From positions 62,001 through 126,000 of the forward strand of contig JAKCPI010014079.1 in the NCBI GenBank assembly GCA_023213315.1: a stretch of DNA of 64,000 nucleotides. Reading direction: 5' to 3'. Numbering within the stretch: position 1 is the stretch's first letter; every line of letters begins with the position of its first letter. The notes beneath the pieces are model-generated. The model worked only from the letters and a program-made list of their open reading frames with translations, was not told the origin of the DNA and made no database searches. Both the position numbers and the translations under genes were made by a program. This document shows, piece by piece, positions 34,037 to 44,264 of the stretch. The stretch is from Euborellia annulipes (Eukaryota > Arthropoda > Insecta > Dermaptera > Anisolabididae).

Positions 34037-34314
34037 CAAGGATCAACGCCTCTCGATCTTGAACTATTTTGGTGATTATTTCTCATTATCTCTCCTGATG
34101 CTTTTGGTTTTAATTTATTTTATATTTAATCTATTAAAGGGTTGATTATGGTCGGTTAGAGAGTGGAAATATTTAAGAGAGAATTTGTAATATTTAAAAT
34201 TGTCTTTTGATATTTTTTAATTCTATAAATAAAATAAGATTAGAGAAAAAAGTATTTTTTTTCTTTTTATTCAAATGGGAATTGTAATATTTATTTATTT
34301 TCCTTTTTTAACAG

Positions 34315-34471
34315 AGAGTGACTCAGTCGAGTTCTAGTCTGGCCATGCGTTGCGCGGAGCTCTCGTCTTTCTTACTATTGTGCTTGGATTTATTTTAAAG
34401 TGAATAATAATACAACTCACCCCGACCATATCAGCAGCCTTCTCACCCCTTGGAGCATCACACTATTAATG
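34315..34471 (+). promoter_or_regulatory. Candidate 5' exon or transcription start of the small spliced gene
   Basis: A T-rich tract ending TTTAACAG precedes 34315, and a donor ATG|GTAATTAATT follows 34471. Either this is an internal exon or transcription starts at GACTCAGTCGAG (34321-34331), which contains the arthropod initiator TCAGTC. An upstream ATG at 34344 opens a 17-codon reading frame (MRCAELSSFLLLCLDLF). The final ATG sits exactly on the exon end. If spliced to 40299 it would start the frame ATG-ATT-CGT, giving M-I-R-V-S-P. That junction is inference. Confidence 0.4.
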
Positions 34472-34794
34472 GTAATTAATTAAACAATTTATGAAAAATG
34501 CGATTTTAAAATTTTTCTTCTAATTTTTCGAGTATTAAATAAATTATTAGGTATTTTATATATCAATAAGTCATCATAGACAGAGGGATGAAAGGGGAGA
34601 GGTGTGAATATTCAAATATCCTTTTTTTTTTCTTTATTTAGACATTTAAATTTGTTTTTATCTTACCAGTATCTTTATTAAGATTTTTTATTTATGGAGT
34701 AGTGGTTTAAGAGTTGAATATAACAATCTTATTAACTAAAAAAAAATATTTTTTAAGATAGCAAATGGAGATGAGTTTGTGTTTGATTGGGCAA

Positions 34795-34860
34795 AAATTG
34801 CGCCCCCTGGAGTCGAACCAGGACCGGCCCAATCACAAATTTGCTATCTTAAGTGATATA
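34795..34860 (-). repeat. tRNA-like fragment (B box)
   Basis: The reverse strand carries GTCCTGGTTCGACTCCAGGG, a perfect B box in a paired arm. The 5' half is not tRNA-like. An inverted GATTGGGC pair brackets it. Confidence 0.4.
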
Positions 34861-35514
34861 TAGACTGGCTTATTTACATTCTATTTGAGCTTTGATTGAA
34901 AAAAATTTCATCTTTTTTTCAGGAAAGGCTCTAGCTAGCTAGTTAAATATTTTTTAATTCTTTAAATTTTGAAGTGCAGATTTCTTTGTGGCATTGGAAG
35001 ACTTGACCAACCCCATACCCTGCCCCAAATATCGGATTATTATTAAAGAAAACGGATGATGTGGTCAGATAGAAATAATTATAGACTTGTCAATATTATT
35101 TTTTTCTATCTAGGCCTATATAAAGAATTATTTACAATAATTTTTTTTTTTTTTCAAACAAATTAAAATTGAATCACCTTCGTTCGTTTATATAAGAGTA
35201 AATCAGTAATATATATTTTTTTTAATGCTTATTAGTAAAGTCCGGATTTTAAGCAAAATGCATATTGCTGAATTTTATAAGCAACCATTAGATATTTAAT
35301 TTCTACACGATTTACTCAAAACTAAGTGCATTGAGATTGCATTTTTTATGCTTTTTTTGAGTTTTCATGCTTTTTCCCCTTCGTGCTTATTTGAACTTAT
35401 TTTACAAATATTTATATAATTTTTAAAAATATAATTCAAAACATTATTCAGGAAAAACGTTCATGTAAAGTAAATCCTTAGGCAACTGCGCAAATCGCGT
35501 CTTCCCTACTCTGG

Positions 35515-35600
35515 CCCAGTTGTCAGTCCTGCCAGGACCCTCCTACTCTAGCTCGGGCCCGCCTGCAGCGGACCCTCGCAGGGGGAGGGTAATCTGGGTA
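35515..35600 (+). repeat. GC-head repeat fragment
   Basis: CTAGCTCGGGCCCGCCTGCA and GCGGACCCTCG match the GC-rich heads at 52430, 60100 and (reversed) 48890. Confidence 0.6.
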
Positions 35601-35610
35601 TTAAATTTTG

Positions 35611-35860
35611 TAAATATCATCTCTGAAGATCTTCAAATTTATATCTCGAGCCCACTCTGCGATATAGAAGATGCCATAGCGAAACTTAACCAGGACGTGA
35701 GTAGGATCTGTGGATGGGTTGACTCGAACAAATGCCAGTAAAACTAAAGCTATAATGTTCGATAGTCTGGCTTACCTAAAGAAATTACCTCATGTCAGCC
35801 CTGTTAAAGTGAACGACACAATTTTGCTCTATTCTGAATCAGTTCATCGAACAAATGCAT
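35611..35860 (+). pseudogene. Non-LTR retrotransposon reverse transcriptase fragment, frameshifted
   Basis: One frame reads EDLQIYISSPLCDIEDAIAK then LNQDVSRICGWVDSNK, matching the region after the catalytic A/F-x-D-D motif of LINE reverse transcriptases (usual form 'ADDLQIY'). Here the first Asp of the pair is Glu. After a frameshift near 35738 a second frame reads NASKTKAIMFDSLAYLKKLP, then VKVNDTILLYSESV, the next conserved stretch (N.SKTK.I.F). Only about 80 residues remain and the element is dead. It adjoins a GC-head fragment. Confidence 0.75.
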
Positions 35861-36240
35861 ATGGGGGGGGGCTGGGGATCGTTTCATGTGAGCTCGATGA
35901 GGCTGTGGAATGGGCTCCCGGCGAATTTACGAATTATAAGAAGCAGGGAGGTGTTTAGGATTGATTTGGGGCGGTTGATTTTGATTTTGGAGGATTAGGC
36001 CTTCCATTTGTGCCGGGAAACGGAATGCAAAGGATTATGATTGTATGTTGTGTGTACGAGAGCAGGAGTTATGTAGTGTTGTTTTATTTTATTCATTGTT
36101 GTTTATTATTTACTTATAAATTATATTTTATGTTATTTTAATTAATTATTTATTGGTAGTGCATTGCTATATGGACCCTGTTACTCATTAGTGTGTCAAG
36201 CGCCATATACCGAGATTTGAGAAAATTAACATTAAAGTTT

Positions 36241-36905
36241 TTTTACTTTCTCGTACCTCTATATATATGTTAATATATATAGAGAGAGAATGTATTTGAT
36301 TCATGTCAAAAATTCGATGTCGAGATTTTGACGGATATACACGTTTTGAGGTCCCCTGAATCCAAAAAAGTGGTTTTCGCGACATGGTCTGTCTGTGTGT
36401 CTGTGAACAAAATATCTCAAGAACGAAAAGAGCTAGGAGGTTGAAATTTTATATTTAAGTTAGGCACCCCATGGGACGTGACACGAAGCTTTTGAACAAA
36501 ATCGACCAGAGTACTAGTACTTTACTGATGCACTTTTTCAGTTTTTTTCGATTTTCTCAAAATTTGCTCCAAAATTTGCTTTTTTTTATAATTCAAAAAT
36601 CAAATATTTTTTAGATTCTCTTTAAAATGTATATTCTCATTTTGTCATTGAAATCTTCTGAAGACCACTTTACTCTTGTACTCCATAGAAAAGATAGGAG
36701 AAATGGTTGCCATGGTAACTAAATATAAATATTTTCACATAGGTCTCCTTATAAATTTTACATCTTGAAAATCGAATGTACCGTACTCTCGGAAACTAAA
36801 TACATGTCGACACAAAAAATCTGGTGTGACAAGCACAGTACACAACTTTCGATTACCGAAGGTAAGAGAAAGTTGTGTGCTGTGCGCCAGTCACACCAGA
36901 TATTT
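36241..36905 (+). mobile_element. Fam-A copy (short subfamily), full length
   Basis: This is the cleanest short-subfamily copy. It has the head TTTACTTTCTCGTACC, the core AGTACTAGTACTTTACTGAT, TGGTTGCCATGGTAACTAAA, and the terminal hairpin at 36820-36898, whose stem contains ACCGAAGGTAAGAGAAAGT, the inverse of the head. It lies in a T-run of MITE-B, and the head and tail both abut T tracts. Confidence 0.82.
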
Positions 36906-37007
36906 TTTCATTGGATTATATATAATTTTTTTTGTCAATTTTGCAAGTAACATTAAATATAAATTTTTTTAGGACATTTTTCCTAAATAATACTATTAAT
37001 TACATAG

Positions 37008-37313
37008 GCGCAACCAGGGGGGGGTTAGGGTTTTAACCCCCCCCCCCCAGGAGATAAAAAAAATCAAAATATATATATTACAATTAGAAAAGAAAAAATA
37101 TAATCATTTCGGTTCCGCAAAAGAGGAAATGTTCCGCGGGCGGCGCATGGAAAAAAAATTTGGTTCGGGGGGACATGGGGAAAAATTTGGTTCCACGGGG
37201 CGGCAAAAATTTAGCGTCTCTAAAAAAAAGGTACGGACTGGAAAAAATTTCCTTGCAAGGCAAAAAAACTTCGGTTCTGCGAAAAAAAAAAATTTTCAAA
37301 TCCTGGTTGCGCA
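37008..37313. mobile_element. hAT-type MITE in MITE-B
   Basis: The ends are GCGCAACCAGGGG and CCTGGTTGCGC. The flanks TTAATTA (left) and TTAATTAT (right) duplicate the MITE-B target ATTAATTATAG, giving a 7-8 bp duplication. The interior is rich in TTCCGC/GCGGAA-like words. Confidence 0.75.
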
Positions 37314-37556
37314 CTGTTAATTATAGCATTTAAATCAATATTCCGTGCTTAACTCAATTTTTAATTTTTTGGCGCTTGACACACTATTGCATAACAGGGT
37401 CCATATAAGTATTGTGGAGTTGTGTAAAAAGAGCAAGAAAAATTGTATAATATTTAAATTATTGAAATATGTTCAAAAGGAACAACTGTTCTCAGAACAA
37501 ATAAATTTTTTTCATTCATTCATTCATTAACATATACATATAGGCAAGAGAAAGTG

Positions 37557-37652
37557 AAAATAATAGAGAAATGCAGCTATGGTTTTTTCTTGAGTGAGTA
37601 CTGAGATTAATAAAAAAGAAAAAAACCATTGCTGCATTTCTCTATTATTATT
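37557..37652. ncRNA. Near-perfect hairpin, possible small-RNA precursor
   Basis: The arms AATAATAGAGAAATGCAGCT and GCTGCATTTCTCTATTATTA extend to about 35 bp with one or two unpaired bases (the T-rich strand TGGTTTTTTCTT pairs AAGAAAAAAACCA), and the loop is about 30 nt. The size suits a microRNA-like precursor, but a small palindromic repeat is equally possible. Confidence 0.35.
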
Positions 37653-37689
37653 TTACCAATTGCACAAATTTCCCCTTCACCCCTTCAAT

Positions 37690-37885
37690 ATTATATAAAA
37701 TATGGTTTAACTGGTAGCATACATCTCTTACCTTCGGTAATTGATAGTTTTGTTTTGTGTTTGTCACGCCAGATTTTTTGTGTCCACATATATTTAAGTT
37801 CTGATAATAGGCCTAAATTAGAATTAAAAATGTAAATGTTTATAAATAGAAAAATATTTATATTTTGTTACCATGGCAAGCATTT
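37690..37885 (-). mobile_element. Fam-A terminal fragment
   Basis: Half hairpin (ATCTCTTACCTTCGGTAATT...GTCACGCCAGA), then TTGTGTCCACATATATTTAA and TTTTGTTACCATGGCAAGCA. Confidence 0.65.
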
Positions 37886-38039
37886 CGGGAAAGTAAAAAA
37901 TGGCTATCTGTTTCTAATGTATTTTTTTAAGGGATATGATTTTTACTTTGTCTTTATATTAAAATGATTTTTCTTTAAATTCCCCATTTAAAATTATATT
38001 CTAATAATTTATATTCTTTCTAATTTGGATCGGTGCCAA

Positions 38040-38540
38040 TCTATCAGTATAGAATCCCGTCCCCACCCTCAACCCCCCCCCCCACCCCATGCCTCCCCCC
38101 ACTCTCGGAGGCTCAAAGGATCTTGGCCAATCAGCTGATAGAAGGTTTAAGACTATGAGCTGGGTCCCGAGTCTAAATGCATTTCAATGTAAAATCTACC
38201 TATATATTCAAATGGCAAAGTCAGAGGCTTCAGTAGAGTGGGGACAGTGATAGGTGAAGCACCTTCCGCGTTAAAAAAAATCCCATCCCTCATTTGGGGA
38301 ATGGCGTCGCTTGGGGGCAGACGTGTCCATGTGTGAGCTCCTGCAAAAATTCGCCTTTCTTCTAAAGTTTAAGGACTTTTGAGGTAAATTTCATCTCTTT
38401 TCGTACATTAATAGTTGGTTTATGATTTTAAATATTAGAATTATAAATCCCTCCACAAAAAAAATTATTTATTATATATAAACGTAATTGTGATGTTATA
38501 ATTATGTATTTAAATGAGCCAGTGTGGGAAAATAACAAAA
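38040..38540. other. Low-repeat intronic sequence, no exon recognised
   Basis: This has a more balanced composition (e.g. CTTGGCCAATCAGCTGATAG, ATGGCGTCGCTTGGGGGCAG) and no match to the repeat families seen elsewhere. I could not find an open frame bounded by good splice sites. Confidence 0.4.
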
Positions 38541-38549
38541 TATTTATAT

Positions 38550-38850
38550 TTAGAGGTGGTCCGAATCTTGTTTCTAGACGATAAGCGCTTTTATTTTATT
38601 AAATTGATAAAATAATTAAAGAGAAATAATAATAAAAATAATTGATTTGGCTTTCTCTGCTCTCTCTCTCTCTCTCGTAAGTGTCTGTATCTCCACAAAA
38701 AATATATCGAGGTGGTCCGAAGCTTGTTTCTAGGCGATAAGTGTATTTATTTTTTTAATTTAATAAAATATAAATAAACTATTTAAAGACAAATATTAAA
38801 ATTACTTACTAGTTAGTTGCTAATTGGTTTGGCTCTCTTTACTTGACTCC
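38550..38850. repeat. Tandem duplication of about 140 bp, two diverged copies
   Basis: GAGGTGGTCCGAATCTTGTT / TTCTAGACGATAAGCG (38552) recurs as GAGGTGGTCCGAAGCTTGTT / TTCTAGGCGATAAGTG (38710). Both copies run into TTTGGCTYTCT. A (CT)n run (38660-38676) lies between them. Confidence 0.75.
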
Positions 38851-39039
38851 CTTGCAATGGTCCGTATGCAAGTCTGGACAAGTTTGTTGACTGGGTTAAT
38901 AGATAGGCAGGCCTACGTAGCATAGATTAGCATATGGATTACACACATTCGTATAGGCTTATTCACACCAAAGCATAGGAATATACTTGCGTTTTATATC
39001 TAAATCTTTTTTCATGCAATTGGATGACTGGTTTCTCGT

Positions 39040-39480
39040 ATTTTTCATTTAAACTTAACTAGCTGCTTCACCTGTCTTCGGTGGGCACCTAGTCAGGCTA
39101 ATTTCGACCTCATGAATAACCTTAGTTAGATATTTACTTCCATTTTTGAATAGAGAGGATAATCAATTCATTTATTTGCACTGGCGGATGATATCAAATC
39201 CAAGGAATTGCAACTCAACCCTAGATTAAATTATTTTTTATAAGATCTAAATAAAATTCAAAATATACAAAATTAATGAAAACTGACCAGCTGCCTTGCC
39301 CGCTTTCGGCGGGCTTCTCTCATTGTTATTTAGATTTTTTTCAAAAAGGAACCTCAGATACAATACTTATCAAGGGCCCGCGTGTGGCGGCCTCTTTCTT
39401 AATCAGTGCCTTAACATTCTCTTCAGTTTTTACTTTCTCCTATGAGCATTCAACAATTAATCGTTAAAAAATTCGACTTC
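39040..39480. repeat. Repeat with CTTTCGGCGGGC hairpins
   Basis: TAGCTGCTTCACCTGTCTTC and CAGCTGCCTTGCCCGCTTTC begin two similar segments. It resembles the GC-head family in having GC-rich hairpins next to AT-rich tails. The ORF across it shows no conserved motif. Confidence 0.4.
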
Positions 39481-39635
39481 GATTTATTGACCTCTATTTC
39501 TGTGTTAGGCCCTCACAATAAAGTTTTTTTGCGTTATTTAAGACTTTATCGAATTAAATATTTTATGATAATATCCCCTTGACTTAATGTAAATAGAAAG
39601 AAGATTTTTAGCTCCTAAAAAATAGTGGCGGATCC

Positions 39636-39905
39636 AGAGAAGTTTCTCGGGGGAGGGGGTAATCTGGTGTGACTGGTCGCACAGAACAAATTTTTGTTTA
39701 TTTTCGGTTATTTAATGGTGCATTCTATACTTGTTTATCAGAATTTATATACAAATCAAATTTTTAAGTATTAATTTTTAAAATTTTATATTAAAAATAA
39801 ATTTTTTTTTCAAAAAAAAAAAAAAAAAAAAATGTTTTTCTCAAATCTCTGGGGAGGGGGTAATTATCCTCTTGATCCCCCCCCCCTGTATCCGCCCTTG
39901 CTTAA
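39636..39905. mobile_element. hAT-like element that carries a Fam-A hairpin
   Basis: Left TAGTGGCGGATCCAGAG, right TGTATCCGCCCTTG. Directly inside the left G-rich tract is a Fam-A hairpin variant (CTGGTGTGACTGGTCGCACA...CTTGTTTATCAGA). A partial copy of the same composite sits at about 12993-13183. Confidence 0.6.
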
Positions 39906-40298
39906 AAATTAAACAAATGTAAATAACTAATCCCTTGTTTTGTATTTATAAGCCTAAACGATTAAGTCCATATAATGGATAGTTCCGTATCGAGCTTGAT
40001 GAATCTTTTTAACTTAAAATTGAGCTCGTAGCTCAGAGATTTTTTCCCCCTGTTTCAGTAAAGTCAGACGAATACAAGTTACATGAAATAAGACTCATTA
40101 CTTTTGATATATATATATATATTTTTTTGCTCTATTCATCAAATGTTAATTTATAATATATTTTTTACATTTTAATTTCATTTACTTGAAATATCAATCT
40201 AAATATTTTTTTCATTCGATAAAAATAGAAATTTTCTCTCCGAATTCTTTTGATATCGTTTGATAGGAGAGAGTTTCTAAAAGATGTTCTTTTTTCAG

Positions 40299-40374
40299 AT
40301 TCGTGTTTCTCCGGTGCAATTGAAATTTGAATCAGAATTCAAGCAGCTTCGAATGACCTTCACTGTCCCCCAGG
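40299..40374 (+). CDS. Coding exon of a small spliced gene (product not recognised)
   Basis: The acceptor TTCTTTTTTCAG and donor CAGG|GTAAGT are both strong. The 76-nt exon is open in frame 1 and reads IRVSPVQLKFESEFKQLRMT then FTVPQ, ending in phase 1. The G left over joins the microexon at 41184 to give E-L-R-D-G-I-K, and that exon joins 42602 to give E-K-E-G-F-K-I-K-Y-Y-V-K-F-D-stop. All three junctions keep one frame. I do not recognise the product. The peptide is short, and unseen exons may lie between 34.5 and 40.3 kb. An old duplicate of this exon lies at 40902-41026. Confidence 0.5.
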
Positions 40375-40901
40375 GTAAGTACAGTATTTCATAGGCTAGT
40401 AACACATACACCCCCCTCCAACCCTGCAGACTTACACACAAAATGCATCTAAATATTATAAAAATATGGTGTGACTGGTAGCACAGCACACAACTTTCTC
40501 TTACCTTCAGTAATTTATAGTTTTGTTACAATTCTTATACGAACTGAAAAGTAATATTAGTAAACTTTCTTCTTGATTAATACTTTCTTATATTTACCTC
40601 AGAATAGGCCTATATATTATTCCTTCTCCAATTAATTAAGAGATTTATTAGTTTAATTTTTTTTATTTTGCTCATTTAGCCTATTAGTTTCAGAAATGTA
40701 TTCAATAAGTTCATTAAAAAAACCCATACAGACATTCATATACAGGTCCAAATGCCTTTATACATACTCATATTAAGATTTTTTTGCAAATAATATATTC
40801 TTTAATTTCATATAAATCATTTTAAATGAAAATTTTATTTCCAAATTCCTTTGATATCTTTGAAAAGAGAGTGAGATTCTAAAATATATTCTCTTTTGCA
40901 G

Positions 40902-41026
40902 ATTCGTTTGTGCGTGTGTGTTAGTGTTAGTGCTAGTGCCAGTGCAAGAGGACTTGGATGCTGAGGAGCTGAGCAGCTGAGCGCAACGACTGCAGGAGCT
41001 TCGAGTGGTCTTCAATGCCCCGAGAG
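40902..41026 (+). pseudogene. Degenerate tandem duplicate of the 40299 exon
   Basis: The flanks are copied (GAGAGTGAGATTCTAAAATA vs GAGAGAGTTTCTAAAAGATG), the acceptor TCTTTTGCAG|ATTCGT and donor GAGAG|GTAAAT are preserved, and the end reads LQELRVVFNAPR where the parent has FKQLRMTFTVPQ. The copy is 125 nt (a different phase from 76) and has stops in every useful frame. It contains GTTAGTGTTAGTGCTAGTGC, a short repeat expansion. The intact splice sites in a non-coding copy could still allow a poison exon. Confidence 0.6.
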
Positions 41027-41183
41027 GTAAATATTTCATAGTCTGGTGGTAACATGCACCCTCCCACCCACATACAAACACACTCATACACACGTACACA
41101 TACACAGAGATATATAAATTCATAAATCTAATAATAAAAATTAATTATCTCTTTCTAATTTTTTTTCTTTTATTTTTTTACAG

Positions 41184-41204
41184 AACTCCGAGACGGTATC
41201 AAAG
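41184..41204 (+). CDS. 21-nt microexon of the small spliced gene
   Basis: A long pyrimidine tract ending TTTACAG precedes AACTCCGAGACGGTATCAAAG, and GTAATA follows. In the phase set by the upstream exon it encodes E-L-R-D-G-I-K. Microexons of this size need strong flanking signals, and the upstream tract is among the longest pyrimidine runs in the gene region. Confidence 0.45.
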
Positions 41205-41699
41205 GTAATAATTGCATGGTGCAAAAATATTGAAGGGGGTAGATTAGATTAGGTTTTCTTAGGATGTTGTTTTTTTTCAGCTGACCCTAAATAGAATTAG
41301 ATCTTTTTTAATATCAATCAGTAATTAATTTTTTTTTAATAAATTATTTTCATAAATAATCGTTTTAATGAATAAATTAAAAATAAAATATTTTTCACTT
41401 TTAATTAATTTGCATTTTAAAATTTTCATTTTTAATATCTTAATTAAATTTAAAATTTTCATTTCTAACTTCTTAATTAAATTTAAAATTTTCATTTCTA
41501 ATTTTTTAATTAAATTTGAATTTCATTAAAAAAGTTTTCAAAAATTTGATATAAATTTTTATAAAAATTTTTTGCTAAAAATTTAACTTAATTTTTTTAA
41601 ATTGTAATAAAAGTTAGATTAGACTTCCTCCACACCTGCATCGGGGGAGGGGATTTCTCTCTCTCCTGCACCGCGGGACATCATCAACTTGGTACCTAG

Positions 41700-42560
41700 A
41701 ACTTAAGGTGTGATTTATATACGGATACTAAATGTATTCACTTTTTTGTTTCTATAATTTGAAAATTCATTTTCACACCTTAATTGTAGTTTATTAGTTT
41801 AAATATAGAGGGCGGGAGGGATGCACCATGCCGACGATAGGGATTTTATTTTTGAACCTGCAGCTACTGCTCATGAAGCTTAGTGGAGAAATCAACGAGA
41901 ATATTTTTCAATTTATGCCTCTGTTGGATATTCGTCGTTGCTATTAGTTTCAGGTGTCTTCTTTAATCTTTAGCTAGTTCGTTTTGTTAGGGGCCCTTGG
42001 TTGTATTTGTATTTAGGATCCATCAGAGAGGTAAAATGAAATATATTCTCTTTGATTTGCCCACGAACGATTCATAAGGAGATGCGGTCAGATCTGATTG
42101 AGAGATTGAGGCCCAGGTTCTCAAGTGTCTTGTGTTTGCGAAAAGACGTCTTAGAAAGACGCAAAGGGAGTCTGGATGTTTTTGTATCTTTGAGGTTGGG
42201 TTTGAGGTGGCTCTATGGGTAAACGAGGCTCAGGGAGGGATGACGTTTTTCCAGGGATAGCCTGGATGTAAATAACGCATACCCTTAAGGCCAGGGACAG
42301 GCCCGAGGGCCCCGCCGATCTGATGGTGGGGACCGGGTATATACAATTACAATTCGTTCGTATCTTTAGTTAGGCTAGGTAGGATCTCCTTCCCAAGCCC
42401 CCTGGTCTCTCGTTTACTCGTAATCCAAAAAATCACGTTCATTCTCACTGATATGATTTCTACAGACCCCCGAAATCTCAATTCTTTTTTGAAATTTCGC
42501 ATACTCCTTTTGATGCGAATAATAAAAAGAATTGTTCGCGAATTTCGGCCTAAATTCTTT
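41700..42560. other. Low-repeat intronic region, partly duplicated at 43.7-44.05 kb
   Basis: Balanced composition. AGGTAGGATCTCCTTCCC (about 42380) and AATTTCGCATACTCC / TTTTGATGCGAATAA (about 42493) reappear as AGGTAGGATCTCTTTTACG (43965) and AATTTCGCATACTTC / TTTTAATGCGAATAA (43767). No convincing coding exon, although 41860-42260 is not visibly repetitive. Confidence 0.5.
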
Positions 42561-42601
42561 TTAAATTTCTTTCCAAATTTTGTTTTTGTTTTATTTTATA
42601 G

Positions 42602-42645
42602 AAAAAGAAGGCTTCAAGATTAAATATTATGTGAAATTTGATTAA
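42602..42645 (+). CDS. Terminal coding exon of the small spliced gene
   Basis: The acceptor TTATTTTATAG is followed by AAAAAGAAGGCTTCAAG... reading EKEGFKIKYYVKFD and then TAA. The stop codon is immediately followed by GTAAGT, a perfect donor, so the exon may end exactly at the stop and splice to 42718. The lysine-rich tail has no recognised motif. Confidence 0.45.
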
Positions 42646-42717
42646 GTAAGTAAATTTGATATACAATAGTTATTAAACTAAAAAGAGAAAAATTAATTAA
42701 AATTTTGTATTTTTCAG

Positions 42718-42775
42718 ATGACTTGTATTTCTTTGACGTTCTTGTTTTCATATTTAAATAAAAACATAAACTTAT
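42718..42775 (+). terminator. 3' untranslated exon with polyadenylation signal
   Basis: TATTTTTCAG|ATGACTTGTATTTCTTTGAC followed by AATAAA at 42757-42762. The same acceptor and exon start are duplicated at 43174 (ATGACTTGTATTTCCTTGAC, then AAATAAAA). Confidence 0.4.
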
Positions 42776-43079
42776 TTATTCGATCACCCACCTAAAGTTC
42801 ACAAGTAAATTTTTCTATTTTTTTTTTTTTAATATATTTTATAAATACGTATATAGAAGTGCACATAAAATCTTCAAGATTAATTTTTAAATTTCAAAAG
42901 TAAATTTTCATTAAATGATATAATCAAAATATGTAAACTAATTTTTTTTAGGTAAATTAATTTTGGTGAGGATTGGTGGGCTATGAGGGGAGGAGGCCCA
43001 AAAAAAAAAAAATCTTACGGTTTTTCGGATTAGTAGGCCTAAATAAGTGGAATACATGGACAGGAAGTCATCCGCTAGC

Positions 43080-44060
43080 GCTTTATATTATAGTATGCTG
43101 ATGATATCATATACAATAGTTATTGATATTAAAACAAAATGAACAAAACTAATTCAAATTTTATATTTTTCAGATGACTTGTATTTCCTTGACGTAATTT
43201 TTCATATGATTAAATAAAATCAAACTTATTTAATAATACAAATGAAGGAAACATTTTGGAGTGTATCATTATCATCTATTGGAATCTACTTATCGAATTT
43301 CGTCGTTTTGGAGTTTTTAATATACACAGTAAGTAAATACAAATTAATTTTGAAATTTGCTCTTTTAGAGTTAGCGCCACTGTTTATTTGATTTTGTGGG
43401 TGATCAAATTTGACAATTTTTTCTTCATTTTTTATTAAATTTCTTACAACCGCGAACTCATTTTTAAAAATGAAATTTTCTATTTCTTTAATAATATATT
43501 TTATAAAGTGAAGTGCAAATAAAAATAAGAAGTCAAGATTAATTTTGAAAGCAACAAAATTAAAAGTAAGTAAATTTTCGTTAAGTGATAAAATCAAAAT
43601 ATGGAAACTAATATTTATTTTTTTTTAGGTAAGGGTGAGGCTAGATGGGCTATAGGGGGAGGAGGAGGCCCAAAAGAAGAAAAAAAATTTTTCAAAACAA
43701 ATATATCCGTAAAAATATTGGGTGTCTGAAGAAATCTTCAGACACCCGGTTTACGGTTTTTCTAATTTGAAATTTCGCATACTTCTTTTAATGCGAATAA
43801 TATAAAAAAATTGTTCGTGAAACACATCAGGAAAGTGTTGAAGTTTCTCCTGGAATGCCTGGAGGTCAAAATTGCAATCCTTGATGCTTGGAACCCGAGA
43901 GCTCTACTGATCTGAAGGTGAGGACGGGGTTAAAAATTTTACTACACATTTTTGGCATAGACTAGGTAGGATCTCTTTTACGTTAGTTCCCGTGCACATT
44001 CGCTTTTCCCTAATATGATTTCCTTAGAATCCCAGTTCACCGAAAATATATATATATATA
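43080..44060. repeat. Diverged tandem duplicate of the gene's 3' region
   Basis: 43110-43230 corresponds to 42655-42775. 43390-43690 corresponds to 42780-43010 (e.g. CTATGAGGGGAGGAGGCCCA vs CTATAGGGGGAGGAGGAGGC). 43765-44050 corresponds to 42290-42550, with block order changed. The sequence is clearly related but not identical, so the event is old. Confidence 0.65.
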
Positions 44061-44264
44061 TTTTAAAATTTGTATTATACAAATTCCAAACTTTTACTTG
44101 CATTTTTTATTTTCTTTTTTATGGTAAATGTAAATAATCTTATTATTTTTTAATATTAATAAGACATCGAGTGTATATGTGAGATATTTGGCTTGATTTT
44201 TAAACTTTACTTCCCCTAACTTGTTTCAATTAACAAACATCAATTTAAATCTATTAATATTTCG

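Larger units (their letters stand above)
36170..37408. mobile_element. MITE-B copy containing a Fam-A and a hAT MITE
   Basis: The ends are ATATGGACCCTGTTACTCAT and ATTGCATAACAGGGTCCATA with the inverted GTGTGTCAAGCGCCA blocks. The interior equals the 1318-1577 copy reversed, opened twice: by Fam-A (about 36241-36905) at a T-run and by a hAT MITE (about 37008-37313). Confidence 0.78.

Noticed and set aside
39276..39467. 63-residue plus-strand ORF with a hydrophobic carboxy-terminal half
   Set aside because: It overlaps a repeated CTTTCGGCGGGC segment and shows no conserved motif or splice support.
40773..41123. 116-residue minus-strand ORF opposite the duplicated exon
   Set aside because: It is antisense to a region with clear plus-strand splice signals and is rich in low-complexity Ser/Thr/Tyr codons from CACA/TGTG tracts.
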